Shown in pieces: positions 1 to 8,198 of a DNA stretch of 64,000 nt (position 1 is its first letter; every line of letters starts with the position of its first letter). A program made the position numbers and the translations under genes. The stretch is from Streptosporangium sp. NBC_01495 (lineage in GTDB: Bacteria > Actinomycetota > Actinomycetes > Streptosporangiales > Streptosporangiaceae), in NCBI RefSeq assembly GCF_036250735.1, contig NZ_CP109430.1, forward strand, positions 7,936,001-8,000,000, in the 5' to 3' direction. The notes beneath the pieces are model-generated. The model had not been told where the DNA came from and did not search any database. It saw nothing but the letters and a program-made list of their open reading frames with translations.

Positions 1-3
1 CCG

Positions 4-858
4 ATGGCCCCCCGGGCGAACACCCGCCACCCCGACGGCAGAGGCCCGCTGGGCACGCTGCGATCACTGTGGTTCGAGGAGGGCGACGGCGTCGCCCTGT
101 ACGAGAACGACGAGCTGCTCGCGGTCATTCCTGGGTGGGCGGACATGAGCCGGGGAATGCCCGGCTACTCCCGCGACGCGCTGGGCGAGTCCCCGTTCGC
201 CTGGTCGCTGGAGGAGGCCCACGACGGTCTGGCCTCCCGGATCTCCAAGGCCCGCGCCTACTGGGAGTGGCGCGGAGGAGACGGCTCCTGGGCCTCGTTC
301 CAGCAGTTCGTGATGGGCCACCTGGACCGCAAGGTCGGCACCGCGGGCAGGTTCTGGGACGCGGGGGGCGAGCGGATGCCCACGGTCGGCATCACCGAAC
401 GCCCGCCGGAACGGGACAGGGAGCACACAATCCTGTCCACGGTCGGGATGAGCTGCCAGCGGATGCCCACCGTCGAGCAGTACATCGACCGGCCGGACGC
501 GTACGCCCGGGTGGAGCTCGCCGTCGCCTCCCCCGGCGACGCCCGCGACGCGGCCCGGCTGTTCCTGTGGCTGGGACAGTACCCGTGGCACTCGGTCACC
601 TGGCTGGGCCACGGCCACACCGCCAAGTGGTACCACCGGCCGGAGACCTTCCCGCTCGGCTCCGCCTACGGCGGCGTCATGATGCTGACCGGGATGCCGG
701 GACTGCCCGACCTGTCGGGCTTCTCCTTCGGCGGCGACTCCGTGCAGTGGCTCTGGCTCGTCCCGATCACCCCGGACGAGCTGAGCCTGGTCTCGGCCAG
801 GGGATACCGGGCGGTGCTCCCGCGCCTGTCCGCGACCCGGCTCACCGAAGCGGGATGA
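4..858 (+). CDS. Suppressor-of-fused (SUFU) domain protein, possibly 5' truncated by the window edge
   Basis: The 284-residue reading frame ends in the SUFU-family signature: an aromatic stretch (WLWLVPIT) followed by a D/E-rich helix, near residues 240-265. The middle part (about 140-220) fits the same fold, with a strand reading ARVELAVAS and a Trp/His-rich turn. Bacterial SUFU-domain proteins are cytosolic and most have no assigned reaction; many occur near polymorphic toxins or as stand-alone genes. The first Met lies three bases from the window start and the frame is open to the edge, so the true start may lie outside. It converges on cdsA with about 60 bp between. Function is unknown beyond the family assignment. 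Confidence 0.7.
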   Translation: MAPRANTRHPDGRGPLGTLRSLWFEEGDGVALYENDELLAVIPGWADMSRGMPGYSRDALGESPFAWSLEEAHDGLASRISKARAYWEWRGGDGSWASFQQFVMGHLDRKVGTAGRFWDAGGERMPTVGITERPPERDREHTILSTVGMSCQRMPTVEQYIDRPDAYARVELAVASPGDARDAARLFLWLGQYPWHSVTWLGHGHTAKWYHRPETFPLGSAYGGVMMLTGMPGLPDLSGFSFGGDSVQWLWLVPITPDELSLVSARGYRAVLPRLSATRLTEAG

Positions 859-919
859 CCGGGCCGTACGGGACCTCACGGGTGGATGGGACCGGCGGGT
901 CAGACCAGGTAAGGCCAGG

Positions 920-1789
920 TCAGACCAGCAGGGTGAGCAGGATCCAGACCGGGATCAGCGCGGCGACGAGGGAGTCGAGGCGGTCCATCATGCCGCCGTG
1001 ACCGGGAAGCACGCTGCCCATGTCCTTGACGCCGAGATCGCGCTTGATCACCGACTCGACCAGGTCACCGAGCGTGGCGAAGACCACCACGACCGCGCCG
1101 ATGAGGACGCCCTTCCAGATGTCGTCCTCCAGCAGCCACGCCACCAACCAGCCGCCCACCGCCATGCAGGCCAGCGCCGACCCGGCGAAGCCCTCCCAGG
1201 TCTTCTTCGGGCTGATCACCGGGGCCATCTTGTGCCTGCCGAGGGAGATCCCGGCGAAATACCCGCCGATGTCGCTCGCGGCGGTGGTGGCGATGAAGAC
1301 GACCACCCGGTCCGGGCCCTGGTCGGGGTTGGCGAGCAGCAGCGCCACGAACCCGACGAGCAGGGAGGGGTAGACGACGACCAGGATGGTCGCGGCGGTG
1401 TCGCGGACGTAGTTCTCGGTGCCCAGGAACATCCGCCAGATCATCAGCCCGAGCACGGTCATCGCGAAGACGCCGACCAGCCAGGCGGCCCCGCCCCAGA
1501 CGGAGCCGGTCAGATCCCCGCCCCAGTAGGCGCCGGCCAGCATGGCGGCCATGCCCACCAGAACCGGGATCAGCGGGACGTTGGTGCCTCTGGCCTTGAA
1601 CGACCGGACCAGCTCCGTCACGCCGATGCCCACCGCCGCGACCACCACGGCGAGGAAGAGCACCTTCACGAAATAGAGGGAGGCGATGATGACCGCCGCC
1701 AGGGCGAGCCCCACCGCCACCGCGACGGGGAGATTCCGGCCGGTACGGCTACTGCCCGCCACGGGTTCCACAGGGGGTCCTACTTTCAT
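920..1789 (-). CDS. cdsA: Phosphatidate cytidylyltransferase
   Basis: Makes CDP-diacylglycerol from phosphatidic acid and CTP, the branch point of phospholipid synthesis, in the cytoplasmic membrane. The 289-residue protein has about eight hydrophobic segments and the family signature near the C-terminus: SPKKTWEGF (about 193-201), then LGDLVESVIKRDLGVKD and an H-G-G-x-x-D-R-x-D-S motif, which together carry the metal- and substrate-binding acids. It is the last gene of the rpsB-tsf-pyrH-frr-cdsA order usual in actinobacteria and lies 56 bp after frr, with a strong hairpin between. No clear Shine-Dalgarno sequence precedes the ATG at 1789. Confidence 0.95.
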   Translation of the reverse strand: MKVGPPVEPVAGSSRTGRNLPVAVAVGLALAAVIIASLYFVKVLFLAVVVAAVGIGVTELVRSFKARGTNVPLIPVLVGMAAMLAGAYWGGDLTGSVWGGAAWLVGVFAMTVLGLMIWRMFLGTENYVRDTAATILVVVYPSLLVGFVALLLANPDQGPDRVVVFIATTAASDIGGYFAGISLGRHKMAPVISPKKTWEGFAGSALACMAVGGWLVAWLLEDDIWKGVLIGAVVVVFATLGDLVESVIKRDLGVKDMGSVLPGHGGMMDRLDSLVAALIPVWILLTLLV

Positions 1790-1800
1790 ACATACACAAA

Positions 1801-1839
1801 ATCCTTGTCCCGCACGGACGGCCCGCGCGGGACAAGGAT
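1801..1839 (-). terminator. Stem-loop between frr and cdsA
   Basis: Perfect 13-bp stem (1801-1813 with 1827-1839) around a 13-nt loop, just downstream of the frr stop. On the minus strand it is followed by a short T-rich run. Likely terminates or attenuates frr transcripts ahead of cdsA. Confidence 0.6.
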
Positions 1840-1845
1840 CATGGC

Positions 1846-2403
1846 TCAGACCTCAAGCAGCTCGGATTCCTTGTGCTTGAGCAGCTCGTCGATCTTGGCG
1901 ACATGCTTCTGGGTGAGGTCGTCGAGCTCCTTCTCCGCCCGGCGCACCTCGTCCTCACCGGCCTCGCCATCCTTGATCAGCTTGTCCAAGGTCTCCTTGG
2001 CATTGCGACGGATGTTGCGAATGGAGACCTTGGAGTGCTCCGCCTTGTTCCGAGCGACCTTGATGTACTCCCTGCGGCGATCCTCCGACAGCTCGGGGAA
2101 GGCCACGCGGATCACCACTCCGTCGTTACCGGGGTTCACACCGAGGTCCGAGTTGCGGATCGCCTTCTCGATCGCGGCCATCGAGCCCTTGTCGAAGGGC
2201 TGGATGATGACCATGCGTGCCTCGGGCACGTGGAACGAGGCGAGTTGCTGAATGGGGGTGGGTGTCCCGTAGTACTCAGCGCTGATCTTGTTGAACATCG
2301 ACGGGGTGACACGACCTGTGCGGATGCCCGCGAAGTCGTCCTTCGCCACCGACACGGCCTTGTCCATCTTTTCCTCGGCTTCGAGGAGGGTTTCGTCGAT
2401 CAC
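1846..2403 (-). CDS. frr: Ribosome recycling factor
   Basis: Splits post-termination ribosomes with EF-G. The 185 residues match the family length and sequence from end to end: the N-terminal helix (EEKMDKAVSVAKDDFAGIRTG), the hinge and beta domain with YYGTPTPIQQLA (about 45-56), and the C-terminal helices (SEDRRREYIKVARNKAEHSK). The gene lies in the conserved order pyrH-frr-cdsA. Unusually, it is separated from pyrH by about 620 bp of repetitive DNA instead of the usual short gap. Confidence 0.97.
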   Translation of the reverse strand: MIDETLLEAEEKMDKAVSVAKDDFAGIRTGRVTPSMFNKISAEYYGTPTPIQQLASFHVPEARMVIIQPFDKGSMAAIEKAIRNSDLGVNPGNDGVVIRVAFPELSEDRRREYIKVARNKAEHSKVSIRNIRRNAKETLDKLIKDGEAGEDEVRRAEKELDDLTQKHVAKIDELLKHKESELLEV

Positions 2404-2410
2404 AGCGGCT

Positions 2411-2973
2411 CCCTGTCTTCTCGGTCACTCCCCATCCTCACGCACTTCGCGGGACGCCATCACGCCGGAGGCCCACTGGACCTCCACGGTCGCGTACCGC
2501 TCGGCTCGCTACGTCAGGTTCGCACCCTGTCTTCTCGGTCACGCGCCCCTTCTCACTCGCTTCGCGGGACGCTCCTACCTCGCGTACCACTCCACTCGCT
2601 ACGTCGGGCTCGCTCCCTGTCCTCTGGTCGCTCACCACTCCTCACTCGCTTCGCGGGACGCTCCTACCTCGCGTACCACTCCACTCGCTACGTCGGGCTC
2701 GCTCCCTGTCCTCTGGTCGCTCACCACTCCTCACTCGCTTCGCGGGACGCTCCTACCTCGCGTACCACTCCACTCGCTACGTCGGGCTCGCTCCCTGTCC
2801 TCTGGTCGCTCACCACTCCTCACTCGCTTCGCGGGACGCTCCTACCTCGCGTACCACTCCACTCGCTGCGTCGGGCTCGCTCCCTGTCCTCTGGTCGCTC
2901 ACCACTCCTCACTCGCTTCGCGGGACGCTCCTACCTCGCGTACCACTCCACTCGCTGCGTCGGGCTCGCTCCC
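2411..2973. repeat. Tandem array, 89-bp period, between pyrH and frr
   Basis: Near-identical units begin at 2553, 2642, 2731, 2820 and 2909, each exactly 89 bp apart; the last is cut off at about 2973. Two diverged copies precede them from 2411; one is 115 bp because of an insert of about 26 bp. Units differ at only a few bases (for example ctacg/ctgcg). Because 89 is not a multiple of three, the open frames across the array shift every unit, so it is not a repeat protein. Each unit holds several CTCGCT cores, suggesting growth from a shorter ancestral repeat. It would be transcribed inside the pyrH-frr message if the operon is intact. Confidence 0.93.
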
Positions 2974-3037
2974 GTTGCCGTACCGGTCCTGTCACCGTGC
3001 CGGCCCTGTTGCCACACCGGCTCGTTACCGGGCCGGA
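2974..3037. repeat. Short degenerate repeat at the 3' end of pyrH
   Basis: Three to four imperfect 15-17-bp units of the form GTtgCCgtaCCGGtCCT follow the 89-bp array directly and run into the pyrH stop codon (3025-3027). Weak, but in phase by eye. Confidence 0.4.
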
Positions 3038-3792
3038 CTCACCAGCGTGCCGATCTTCTCACCGCGTACCGCCCGCAGGATGTTGCCCTCACCCATGAGG
3101 TCGAAGACCACGATGGGAAGGCTGTTGTCCATGCACAGGCTGATGGCGGTGGCGTCCATGACCCCGAGGCCACGGGTCAGCACCTCACCATATTCGAGAT
3201 GGTCGAACCGGACGGCGTCGGGGTTCTTGCGAGGATCGGCGTCATAGACACCGTCCACCTGGGTGCCCTTGAGCAGCGCCTCGGCGCCGATCTCCAGCGC
3301 TCGCTGCGCGGCGCAGGTGTCGGTGGAGAAGAACGGCGAGCCGAGCCCGGCCCCGAAGATGACCACGCGCCCCTTCTCCAGGTGGCGGATGGCACGGCGG
3401 GGCAGGAACGGCTCGGCGACCTGCTGCATGGTGATCGCCGTCTGGACGCGGGTGTCGATGCCCCGCTTCTCCAGGAAGTCCTGGAGGGCCAGGCAGTTGA
3501 TGACCGTACCGAGCATGCCCATGTAGTCGGCCCTCGCGCGGTCCATGCCGCGCTCGGACAGGGCGGCGCCCCGGAACATGTTGCCGCCGCCCACGACCAC
3601 CGAGACCTGCACGCCACCGCGGACGGCCTCGGCGATCGAGTCGGCGAGGTGGCCCACGACGCCCGGGTCGATGCCCAGCGGCTCGCCGCCGGCGAACGCC
3701 TCGCCGGACAGCTTCAACATCACCCGCTTCCAGCGAAGCGGGTCCGAGTACGAAGAAACCGCCGGCGTAGCGGGTCCTGGATTCTCCTGCAC
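3025..3792 (-). CDS. pyrH: UMP kinase
   Basis: Phosphorylates UMP to UDP; cytosolic hexamer of the amino-acid-kinase fold. The 255-residue protein shows the Lys-containing N-terminal loop VMLKLSGEAFAG (about 24-35), the glycine-rich turn VVVGGGNMFRG (about 65-75), and the nucleotide/substrate region with TQVDGVYDADPRKNPDA (about 185-200). The N-terminus is some 15 residues longer than in E. coli, as is common in actinobacteria. It is downstream of tsf with a 50-bp gap and upstream of the repeat array. Confidence 0.97.
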   Translation of the reverse strand: MQENPGPATPAVSSYSDPLRWKRVMLKLSGEAFAGGEPLGIDPGVVGHLADSIAEAVRGGVQVSVVVGGGNMFRGAALSERGMDRARADYMGMLGTVINCLALQDFLEKRGIDTRVQTAITMQQVAEPFLPRRAIRHLEKGRVVIFGAGLGSPFFSTDTCAAQRALEIGAEALLKGTQVDGVYDADPRKNPDAVRFDHLEYGEVLTRGLGVMDATAISLCMDNSLPIVVFDLMGEGNILRAVRGEKIGTLVSPAR

Positions 3793-3842
3793 GGCGGCGG
3801 CCTCCTCGTTTGATGCTCTGCTTGAAGAGCGGATGTCAGGGA

Positions 3843-4676
3843 TTAGGCCTGGCCGACCTTGAAGCGGACGAAGGCCTGGACCTTGACACCATTCTCGCCC
3901 GCGAACTTCGCGACCGACTTCTTGTTGTCCTTGACGAAGGACTGCTCAAGGAGGGTGAAGTCCTTGTACCAGCCGTTGATCCGGCCATCAACGATCTTGC
4001 CGATGGCGGCCTCGGGCTTGCCCTCCTCGCGGGTCATCTCCTCGAAGAGCGCGCGCTCCTTCTCGACGACGTCGGCCGGGACCTCGGCGGGGCTGAGGTA
4101 CTTCGGGGCCATCGCGGCGGCGTGCTGCGCGATGTCCTTGGCGACGTCGGCGTTCAGGGAGTCGAGCTGCACGAGCACGCCGACCGCCGGGGGAAGCTGG
4201 GGGTCGGTCTTGTGCATGTAGGAGCCGATGAAACCGCCCTCGAGCACGGCGAACCTGCGGATCTCGATCTTCTCGCCGAGCGCGGCGTTGGCCTCGTCGA
4301 GGTGCGCCTTGACGCTCTTGCCGGCGAGCTCGGAGTCGAGCAGCGAGGGCACGTCGGACGGCTTGGTGGCCAGGATGTGGTCGACCACCTGGGCCGCGAG
4401 CTCCTGGAAACGCTCGCCCTTGGCGACGAAGTCGGTCTCGCAGTTGAGCTCCAGCAGCGCGGCGGCGGAGTCGCCCTCCTGCTTCAGGGCGACCAGGCCG
4501 TTGGAGGCGGTGCGGGCCTCACGCTTGCCGACGTCCTTGGCGCCCTTGAGGCGGAGGATCTCGACCGCGCGGTCGAAGTCGCCCTCGGACGACTCGAGAG
4601 CCTTCTTGCAGTCCATCATGCCGGCGGCGGTCAGCTCACGAAGCCGCTTGACGTCGGCCATGTTCACGGAAGCCAT
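3843..4676 (-). CDS. tsf: Elongation factor Ts
   Basis: Exchanges GDP for GTP on EF-Tu. The 277-residue protein starts with the UBA-like domain (VKRLRELTAAGMMDCKKALE, with the family's TGAG-like turn replaced by TAAGM), followed by the core with ELNCETDFVAKGERF (about 79-93), the TDFV residues that insert near the EF-Tu nucleotide site. Two in-frame ATGs lie five codons apart; the first (4676) is preceded by an AGGAAAAG-type ribosome site. It is cotranscribed after rpsB, with a 12-bp-stem hairpin in the gap. Confidence 0.97.
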   Translation of the reverse strand: MASVNMADVKRLRELTAAGMMDCKKALESSEGDFDRAVEILRLKGAKDVGKREARTASNGLVALKQEGDSAAALLELNCETDFVAKGERFQELAAQVVDHILATKPSDVPSLLDSELAGKSVKAHLDEANAALGEKIEIRRFAVLEGGFIGSYMHKTDPQLPPAVGVLVQLDSLNADVAKDIAQHAAAMAPKYLSPAEVPADVVEKERALFEEMTREEGKPEAAIGKIVDGRINGWYKDFTLLEQSFVKDNKKSVAKFAGENGVKVQAFVRFKVGQA

Positions 4677-4706
4677 TGTCTTTTCCTCGTGGGAATCGTC
4701 GTGGAT

Positions 4707-4741
4707 CGGGTGGGTGCCCCCGACTGAGCGGCACCCACCCG
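4707..4741 (-). terminator. Hairpin in the rpsB-tsf gap
   Basis: Perfect 12-bp stem (4707-4718 with 4730-4741) and 11-nt loop, with no T tract. It lies between rpsB and tsf and is best read as an attenuator or mRNA-processing/stability element that sets S2 to EF-Ts ratios. Confidence 0.5.
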
Positions 4742-4784
4742 GAAGGGTCTTGCGGGTCGTACGGCCGGGGCCGTACGGAGTGAC

Positions 4785-5750
4785 CTAGGCCTGCTTCTCG
4801 GTGGACTCGACCTCGGCGGCGGGAGCGTCCGCGACCTCGGCGACCTCAGCGGTCTCGACGGGAGCCTCGGCGGTCTCGGCCTCGACGGTCTCGGCAGGGG
4901 CCTCCGCGGCCTCAACCTCGGCGGTCTCGGCGGTCTCGGCCTCGGCGGCCGGGGCGCCGTCGGCGCCGCCTGCGAGCAGCTCCTGCTCCCACTCGGCCAG
5001 CGGCTCGGCGCCACCGGCGACGGCCGGCTTGTCGTCCCCGCCGCGGTTGGCGCCGGCGCGGGCCATGAGACCGGCGGCGACGGCGTCGGCGACGACGCGG
5101 GTCAGCAGGCCGACGGCGCGGATGGCGTCGTCGTTACCCGGGATCGGGTAGTCGACCTCGTCGGGGTCACAGTTGGTGTCGAGAATGGCCACGACCGGGA
5201 TGTGAAGCTTGCGAGCCTCGCTGATCCCGATGTGCTCCTTCTTGGTGTCGACGACCCACACGGCGCTCGGGATCCGGGACATGTCCCGGATGCCGCCGAG
5301 GGTGCGCTCGAGCTTCTCCTTCTCGCGGCGGCGCATGAGGAGCTCCTTCTTCGTGAGCCCCGAGGCGGCCACGTTGTCGAAGTCGAGCTCCTCCAGCTCC
5401 TTCAGGCGCTGGAGCCTCTTGTGCACGGTGGAGAAGTTGGTGAGCATGCCACCCAGCCAGCGCTGGTTGACGTACGGCATGCCGACGCGGGCCGCCTGCT
5501 CGGCGATGGCCTCCTGGGCCTGCTTCTTCGTGCCGATGAACATGATCGTGCCGCCGTGCGCGACGGTCTCCTTGACGAAGTCGTAGGCCCTGTCGATGAA
5601 GGCCAGCGACTTCTGAAGGTCGATGATGTAGATGCCGTTGCGCTCGGTGAAGATGAAGCGCTTCATCTTCGGGTTCCAGCGACGGGTCTGGTGGCCGAAG
5701 TGCACGCCGCTTTCCAGCAGCTGTCGCATGGTGACGACGGGGGTGGACAT
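4785..5750 (-). CDS. rpsB: 30S ribosomal protein S2
   Basis: Small-subunit protein bridging head and body. The start at 5750 (MSTPVVTMRQLLESGVHFGH) is chosen because GGAGG lies 7 bases upstream and the family begins there; the frame stays open upstream but that stretch is unlike S2. The protein has 321 residues. The S2 core covers about 1-235 (GHQTRRWNPKMKRFIF, then NPDVVWVVD-like AVWVVDTKKE). The last 85 residues are an Ala/Glu/Val/Thr-rich acidic tail, an actinobacterial extension of low complexity. First gene of the rpsB-tsf-pyrH-frr group. Confidence 0.97.
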   Translation of the reverse strand: MSTPVVTMRQLLESGVHFGHQTRRWNPKMKRFIFTERNGIYIIDLQKSLAFIDRAYDFVKETVAHGGTIMFIGTKKQAQEAIAEQAARVGMPYVNQRWLGGMLTNFSTVHKRLQRLKELEELDFDNVAASGLTKKELLMRRREKEKLERTLGGIRDMSRIPSAVWVVDTKKEHIGISEARKLHIPVVAILDTNCDPDEVDYPIPGNDDAIRAVGLLTRVVADAVAAGLMARAGANRGGDDKPAVAGGAEPLAEWEQELLAGGADGAPAAEAETAETAEVEAAEAPAETVEAETAEAPVETAEVAEVADAPAAEVESTEKQA

Positions 5751-5769
5751 TGATGTCCTCCAGATCGGG

Positions 5770-5823
5770 GCGCCCATCTCTGGGCGCTGTTCTCGGTTGG
5801 ACGCGACAGCCTGCGGCTGTCGC
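5770..5823 (-). promoter_or_regulatory. Two strong hairpins in the rpsB 5' leader
   Basis: Upstream of rpsB, the transcribed leader contains a perfect 7-bp stem with 4-nt loop (5770-5787) and a perfect 9-bp stem with 3-nt loop (5803-5823). They lie 20-73 bases ahead of the start codon. S2 operons in several phyla are autoregulated through leader RNA; that this leader binds S2 is inference. Confidence 0.45.
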
Positions 5824-5976
5824 CCTGATGCCCCGAACCGGATCCAGCCGGACTCTCGCCCAGACCGAGGGATCCCGGTTCTTGACGGGGCATGCGAAGT
5901 CGGCCCATGACTCACAGGCCACCAAAAGTGTACCCGCAACCGCGCCTCTTCCCGACCTTGGCCCGTCAAGCGCCCC

Positions 5977-6570
5977 TTACGCGTCGCGTGGAAGGCCGTG
6001 CGGCCTGCGCCTGGCGCGGGGGAAGAGGCTGACCTGCGCCTCGGAGACCCGGGCCCCCGGCGGGGCGTCCTCCCGATCCCTGACGGTGGTCTTGTAGGGG
6101 GCGAGCAGCTCGTCGATCCGCTCGTTCAGCGCCTTCAGCTCCTCGGCGTCGACCAGCAGGACGGCACGGTTGAACAGCGCGGCCTCGCGCCACTCCCGTG
6201 ACTCCCGCTCAAGGTTCTCCATCGCCCTGTCCACCTCTTCGGCGGCCTGCTCCCGCAACGCCTTGATCAGGAACTCCTTGGCGCCGCGCACGTCCGGGCC
6301 GTCGTCCGGGTCGGGGCTGACGCTGAGACCCACGGCGCTGGAGCGCCAGAGCCGCTCCCTGCCGTCACCGCGCGCGGGCGCGTCCTCGACGAAGCCGTAC
6401 TTGGCGAGCATGCGCAGGTGGTAACTGGCCGCGCTGGGCGTGACCCCGACGATCTCGGCGACCTCGGTCGCGGTGCAGGGCCCCTCGGCCTGGAGCCGGT
6501 TCAGGATCGCGAGCCGCGCGGGGTGCGCCAGCGCGCGCATCGCCGTGGGGTCGGTGAGGGACTTGCGCAT
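5977..6570 (-). CDS. Winged-helix (ArsR-like) transcriptional regulator
   Basis: The N-terminal 95 residues are a winged-helix domain: DPTAMRALAHPARLAILNRL, then the recognition helix region TATEVAEIVGVTPSAASYHLRML, then a wing ending ERLWR. The C-terminal half is helical and charged (AAEEVDRAMENLERES), probably for dimerization or ligand sensing. The start at 6570 is preferred because CGAGG lies 5 bases before it; ATGs at 6585 and 6627 are in frame, but the latter is inside the operator palindrome. It is divergent from an MFS exporter and very likely represses it from the two palindromes between the genes. No metal-binding Cys pair is visible, so the inducer is more likely organic. Confidence 0.85.
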   Translation of the reverse strand: MRKSLTDPTAMRALAHPARLAILNRLQAEGPCTATEVAEIVGVTPSAASYHLRMLAKYGFVEDAPARGDGRERLWRSSAVGLSVSPDPDDGPDVRGAKEFLIKALREQAAEEVDRAMENLERESREWREAALFNRAVLLVDAEELKALNERIDELLAPYKTTVRDREDAPPGARVSEAQVSLFPRARRRPHGLPRDA

Positions 6571-6621
6571 CGGTACCTCGGTCATGTGCAGACCGTACCC
6601 ACTCCACATGTGAAGTATTGC

Positions 6622-6659
6622 CTTCATAACTATGAAGGGTTATCTTCATAGTTATGAAG
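6622..6659. promoter_or_regulatory. Double palindromic operator between regulator and MFS gene
   Basis: Two 16-bp palindromes, CTTCATAACTATGAAG (6622-6637) and its exact reverse complement CTTCATAGTTATGAAG (6644-6659), are separated by 6 bp, giving 22 bp centre to centre, about two helical turns. They are the most AT-rich bases locally and sit between two divergent genes. This is the expected layout for two regulator dimers bound on one DNA face. Additional half sites (TTCA/TGAA) flank them at about 6611 and 6667. Confidence 0.8.
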
Positions 6660-6703
6660 TGTTCCCTTCAAAGTTTCCGGAAGCCGGAAAGGGACGGATC
6701 GCC

Positions 6704-7954
6704 GTGACACCCGTGACCCCCGTGGCCAAGCAGGTGCCCCTCAGGAAGCAGCGCGACTACCGGCTCCTGCTCTCCGCCCGTGCCGTCACCGAGACCGGCA
6801 CCGAGGTGTCCCGGCTGGCGGTGCCACTGACCGCCGCCGTCCTGCTCGGCGCGTCCCCGACCCAGATGGGCGTGCTCACCGCCGCGACCTCGCTGCCCTA
6901 CCTGCTGATCGGGCTCCAGGCGGGTGCCCTCGCCGACCGGCTGAGGCGGCATCGGCCGGTCATGGTCGCCTGCGACACGGTCTCGGCCGTCGCCATGGCC
7001 ACGATCCCGGTGGCCTGGATCACCGGGTTGCTCAGCGTGCCGTGGCTGATCGCGGTGGCGTTCGTCGTCGGCACCTGCTCGGTGATCTTCCGGGCGGTCA
7101 ACTTCCCGCATCTGGTCACCGTGGTCCACGAAAGCCAGCGGACCGAGGCCCTCGCGGGCTTCCAGTCGGCCTTCGCCGTGGCGACCGTCGCCGGGCCGGG
7201 TCTCGCCGGACTGCTCGTCCAGCTGATCACGGCACCGTTCGCGATCCTGGTCGACGCGGTGTCGTTCCTGGCCTCGGCGTTCCTGATCAGGTCGATCAGG
7301 GCGCCGGAGAACCACACGCCCGTTCCCCCGCGCGGCATGTGGACCGAGATCCGCGAGGGCCTGGGCACGGTGGCCGGGCACCCGACGCTCCGCGCGCTCT
7401 GCGGTGCCGGGATCACGATCAACTTCTTCGGCAGCGTCTACATGGCACTGTTCGTGATCTACGCGCTCAACGTGATCGGCCTGCCCGCGGGACTGGTCGG
7501 CGCCGTCACCGCCTTCTTCGGCGTCGGCGGCCTGCTCGGCGCGGCCGTCGTCCCGCGCCTGATCGGACGGTACGGCGAGAACCGGATACTGGCCTGCTCC
7601 GTGCTGCTCTTCCCCGTCGACTTCGTGATCGCCGCGCTCGCCTCAGGACCGGTGTGGCGCAGCTTCCTCCTCCTGTCGACCAGCGCGGTGGCCTCCGGCG
7701 TGGCCGTCGTGGCCTTCTCCGTCTGCATGGGCGCCATCACCCTGCGCGAGACCCCCGCCGAGCTGCGCGGCCGGGTCAACGCCACGCAGTCCTTCATGAT
7801 CCAGGGTGTCCTCACCCTCGGCGGTCTCGCGGGCGGCCTGGCCGGTGAGCTGCTCGGGCTGCGCCCGGTGTTCTGGATCTCCGCGGCCGGGCTCCTGACC
7901 ACGATCGCGTGGATCTGGCTCTCCCCACTGCGCCACTCCCCCGCCGCCCCCTGA
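6704..7954 (+). CDS. MFS transporter (probable drug exporter)
   Basis: A 416-residue protein with about 12 hydrophobic segments and a first-loop motif AGALADRLRRHRPVM near residue 70, the MFS motif A. Overall it resembles the enterobactin-exporter/macrolide-efflux (DHA3) group. The GTG at 6704 is chosen because AAAGGGA lies 9 bases upstream; the frame extends to 6632, but that stretch lies in the operator. It is divergent from the winged-helix gene, so expression is probably induced when the regulator leaves the double palindrome. Substrate unknown. Confidence 0.85.
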   Translation: MTPVTPVAKQVPLRKQRDYRLLLSARAVTETGTEVSRLAVPLTAAVLLGASPTQMGVLTAATSLPYLLIGLQAGALADRLRRHRPVMVACDTVSAVAMATIPVAWITGLLSVPWLIAVAFVVGTCSVIFRAVNFPHLVTVVHESQRTEALAGFQSAFAVATVAGPGLAGLLVQLITAPFAILVDAVSFLASAFLIRSIRAPENHTPVPPRGMWTEIREGLGTVAGHPTLRALCGAGITINFFGSVYMALFVIYALNVIGLPAGLVGAVTAFFGVGGLLGAAVVPRLIGRYGENRILACSVLLFPVDFVIAALASGPVWRSFLLLSTSAVASGVAVVAFSVCMGAITLRETPAELRGRVNATQSFMIQGVLTLGGLAGGLAGELLGLRPVFWISAAGLLTTIAWIWLSPLRHSPAAP

Positions 7955-8198
7955 ACCCGATGACCTCGCGACGGACCGCTCCTCCCCACCCACACCGGCG
8001 GCGACTCGACGCCCGCCCCCGCGGCCGGCTCGCGAACGCGCTCTTCGACCACGCGATCCCCGCTCACCCGACGTTCAGGGCTCTCCCCGCTCCCCATCCT
8101 CGGCCACACCTCCGGCCCCTGGCCACACCCCGGCCGCCTGTCCACAGAATCCCGTTCGGCCCATGCTCGACGCGTCACGGGTCTTCATGCTTACCGGC

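Noticed and set aside
1020..1373. Long open frames on the plus strand opposite cdsA, frr, pyrH and tsf
   Set aside because: They are opposite-strand shadows of strongly conserved genes in GC-rich DNA and carry no family motifs.
2553..2973. CRISPR array at the 89-bp repeats
   Set aside because: The repeats are contiguous with no unique spacers, and no cas genes are present.
2288..3813. Plus-strand frames with protein repeats across the 89-bp array
   Set aside because: The 89-bp period shifts the frame every unit; the apparent repeats come from reading the same DNA in all three frames.
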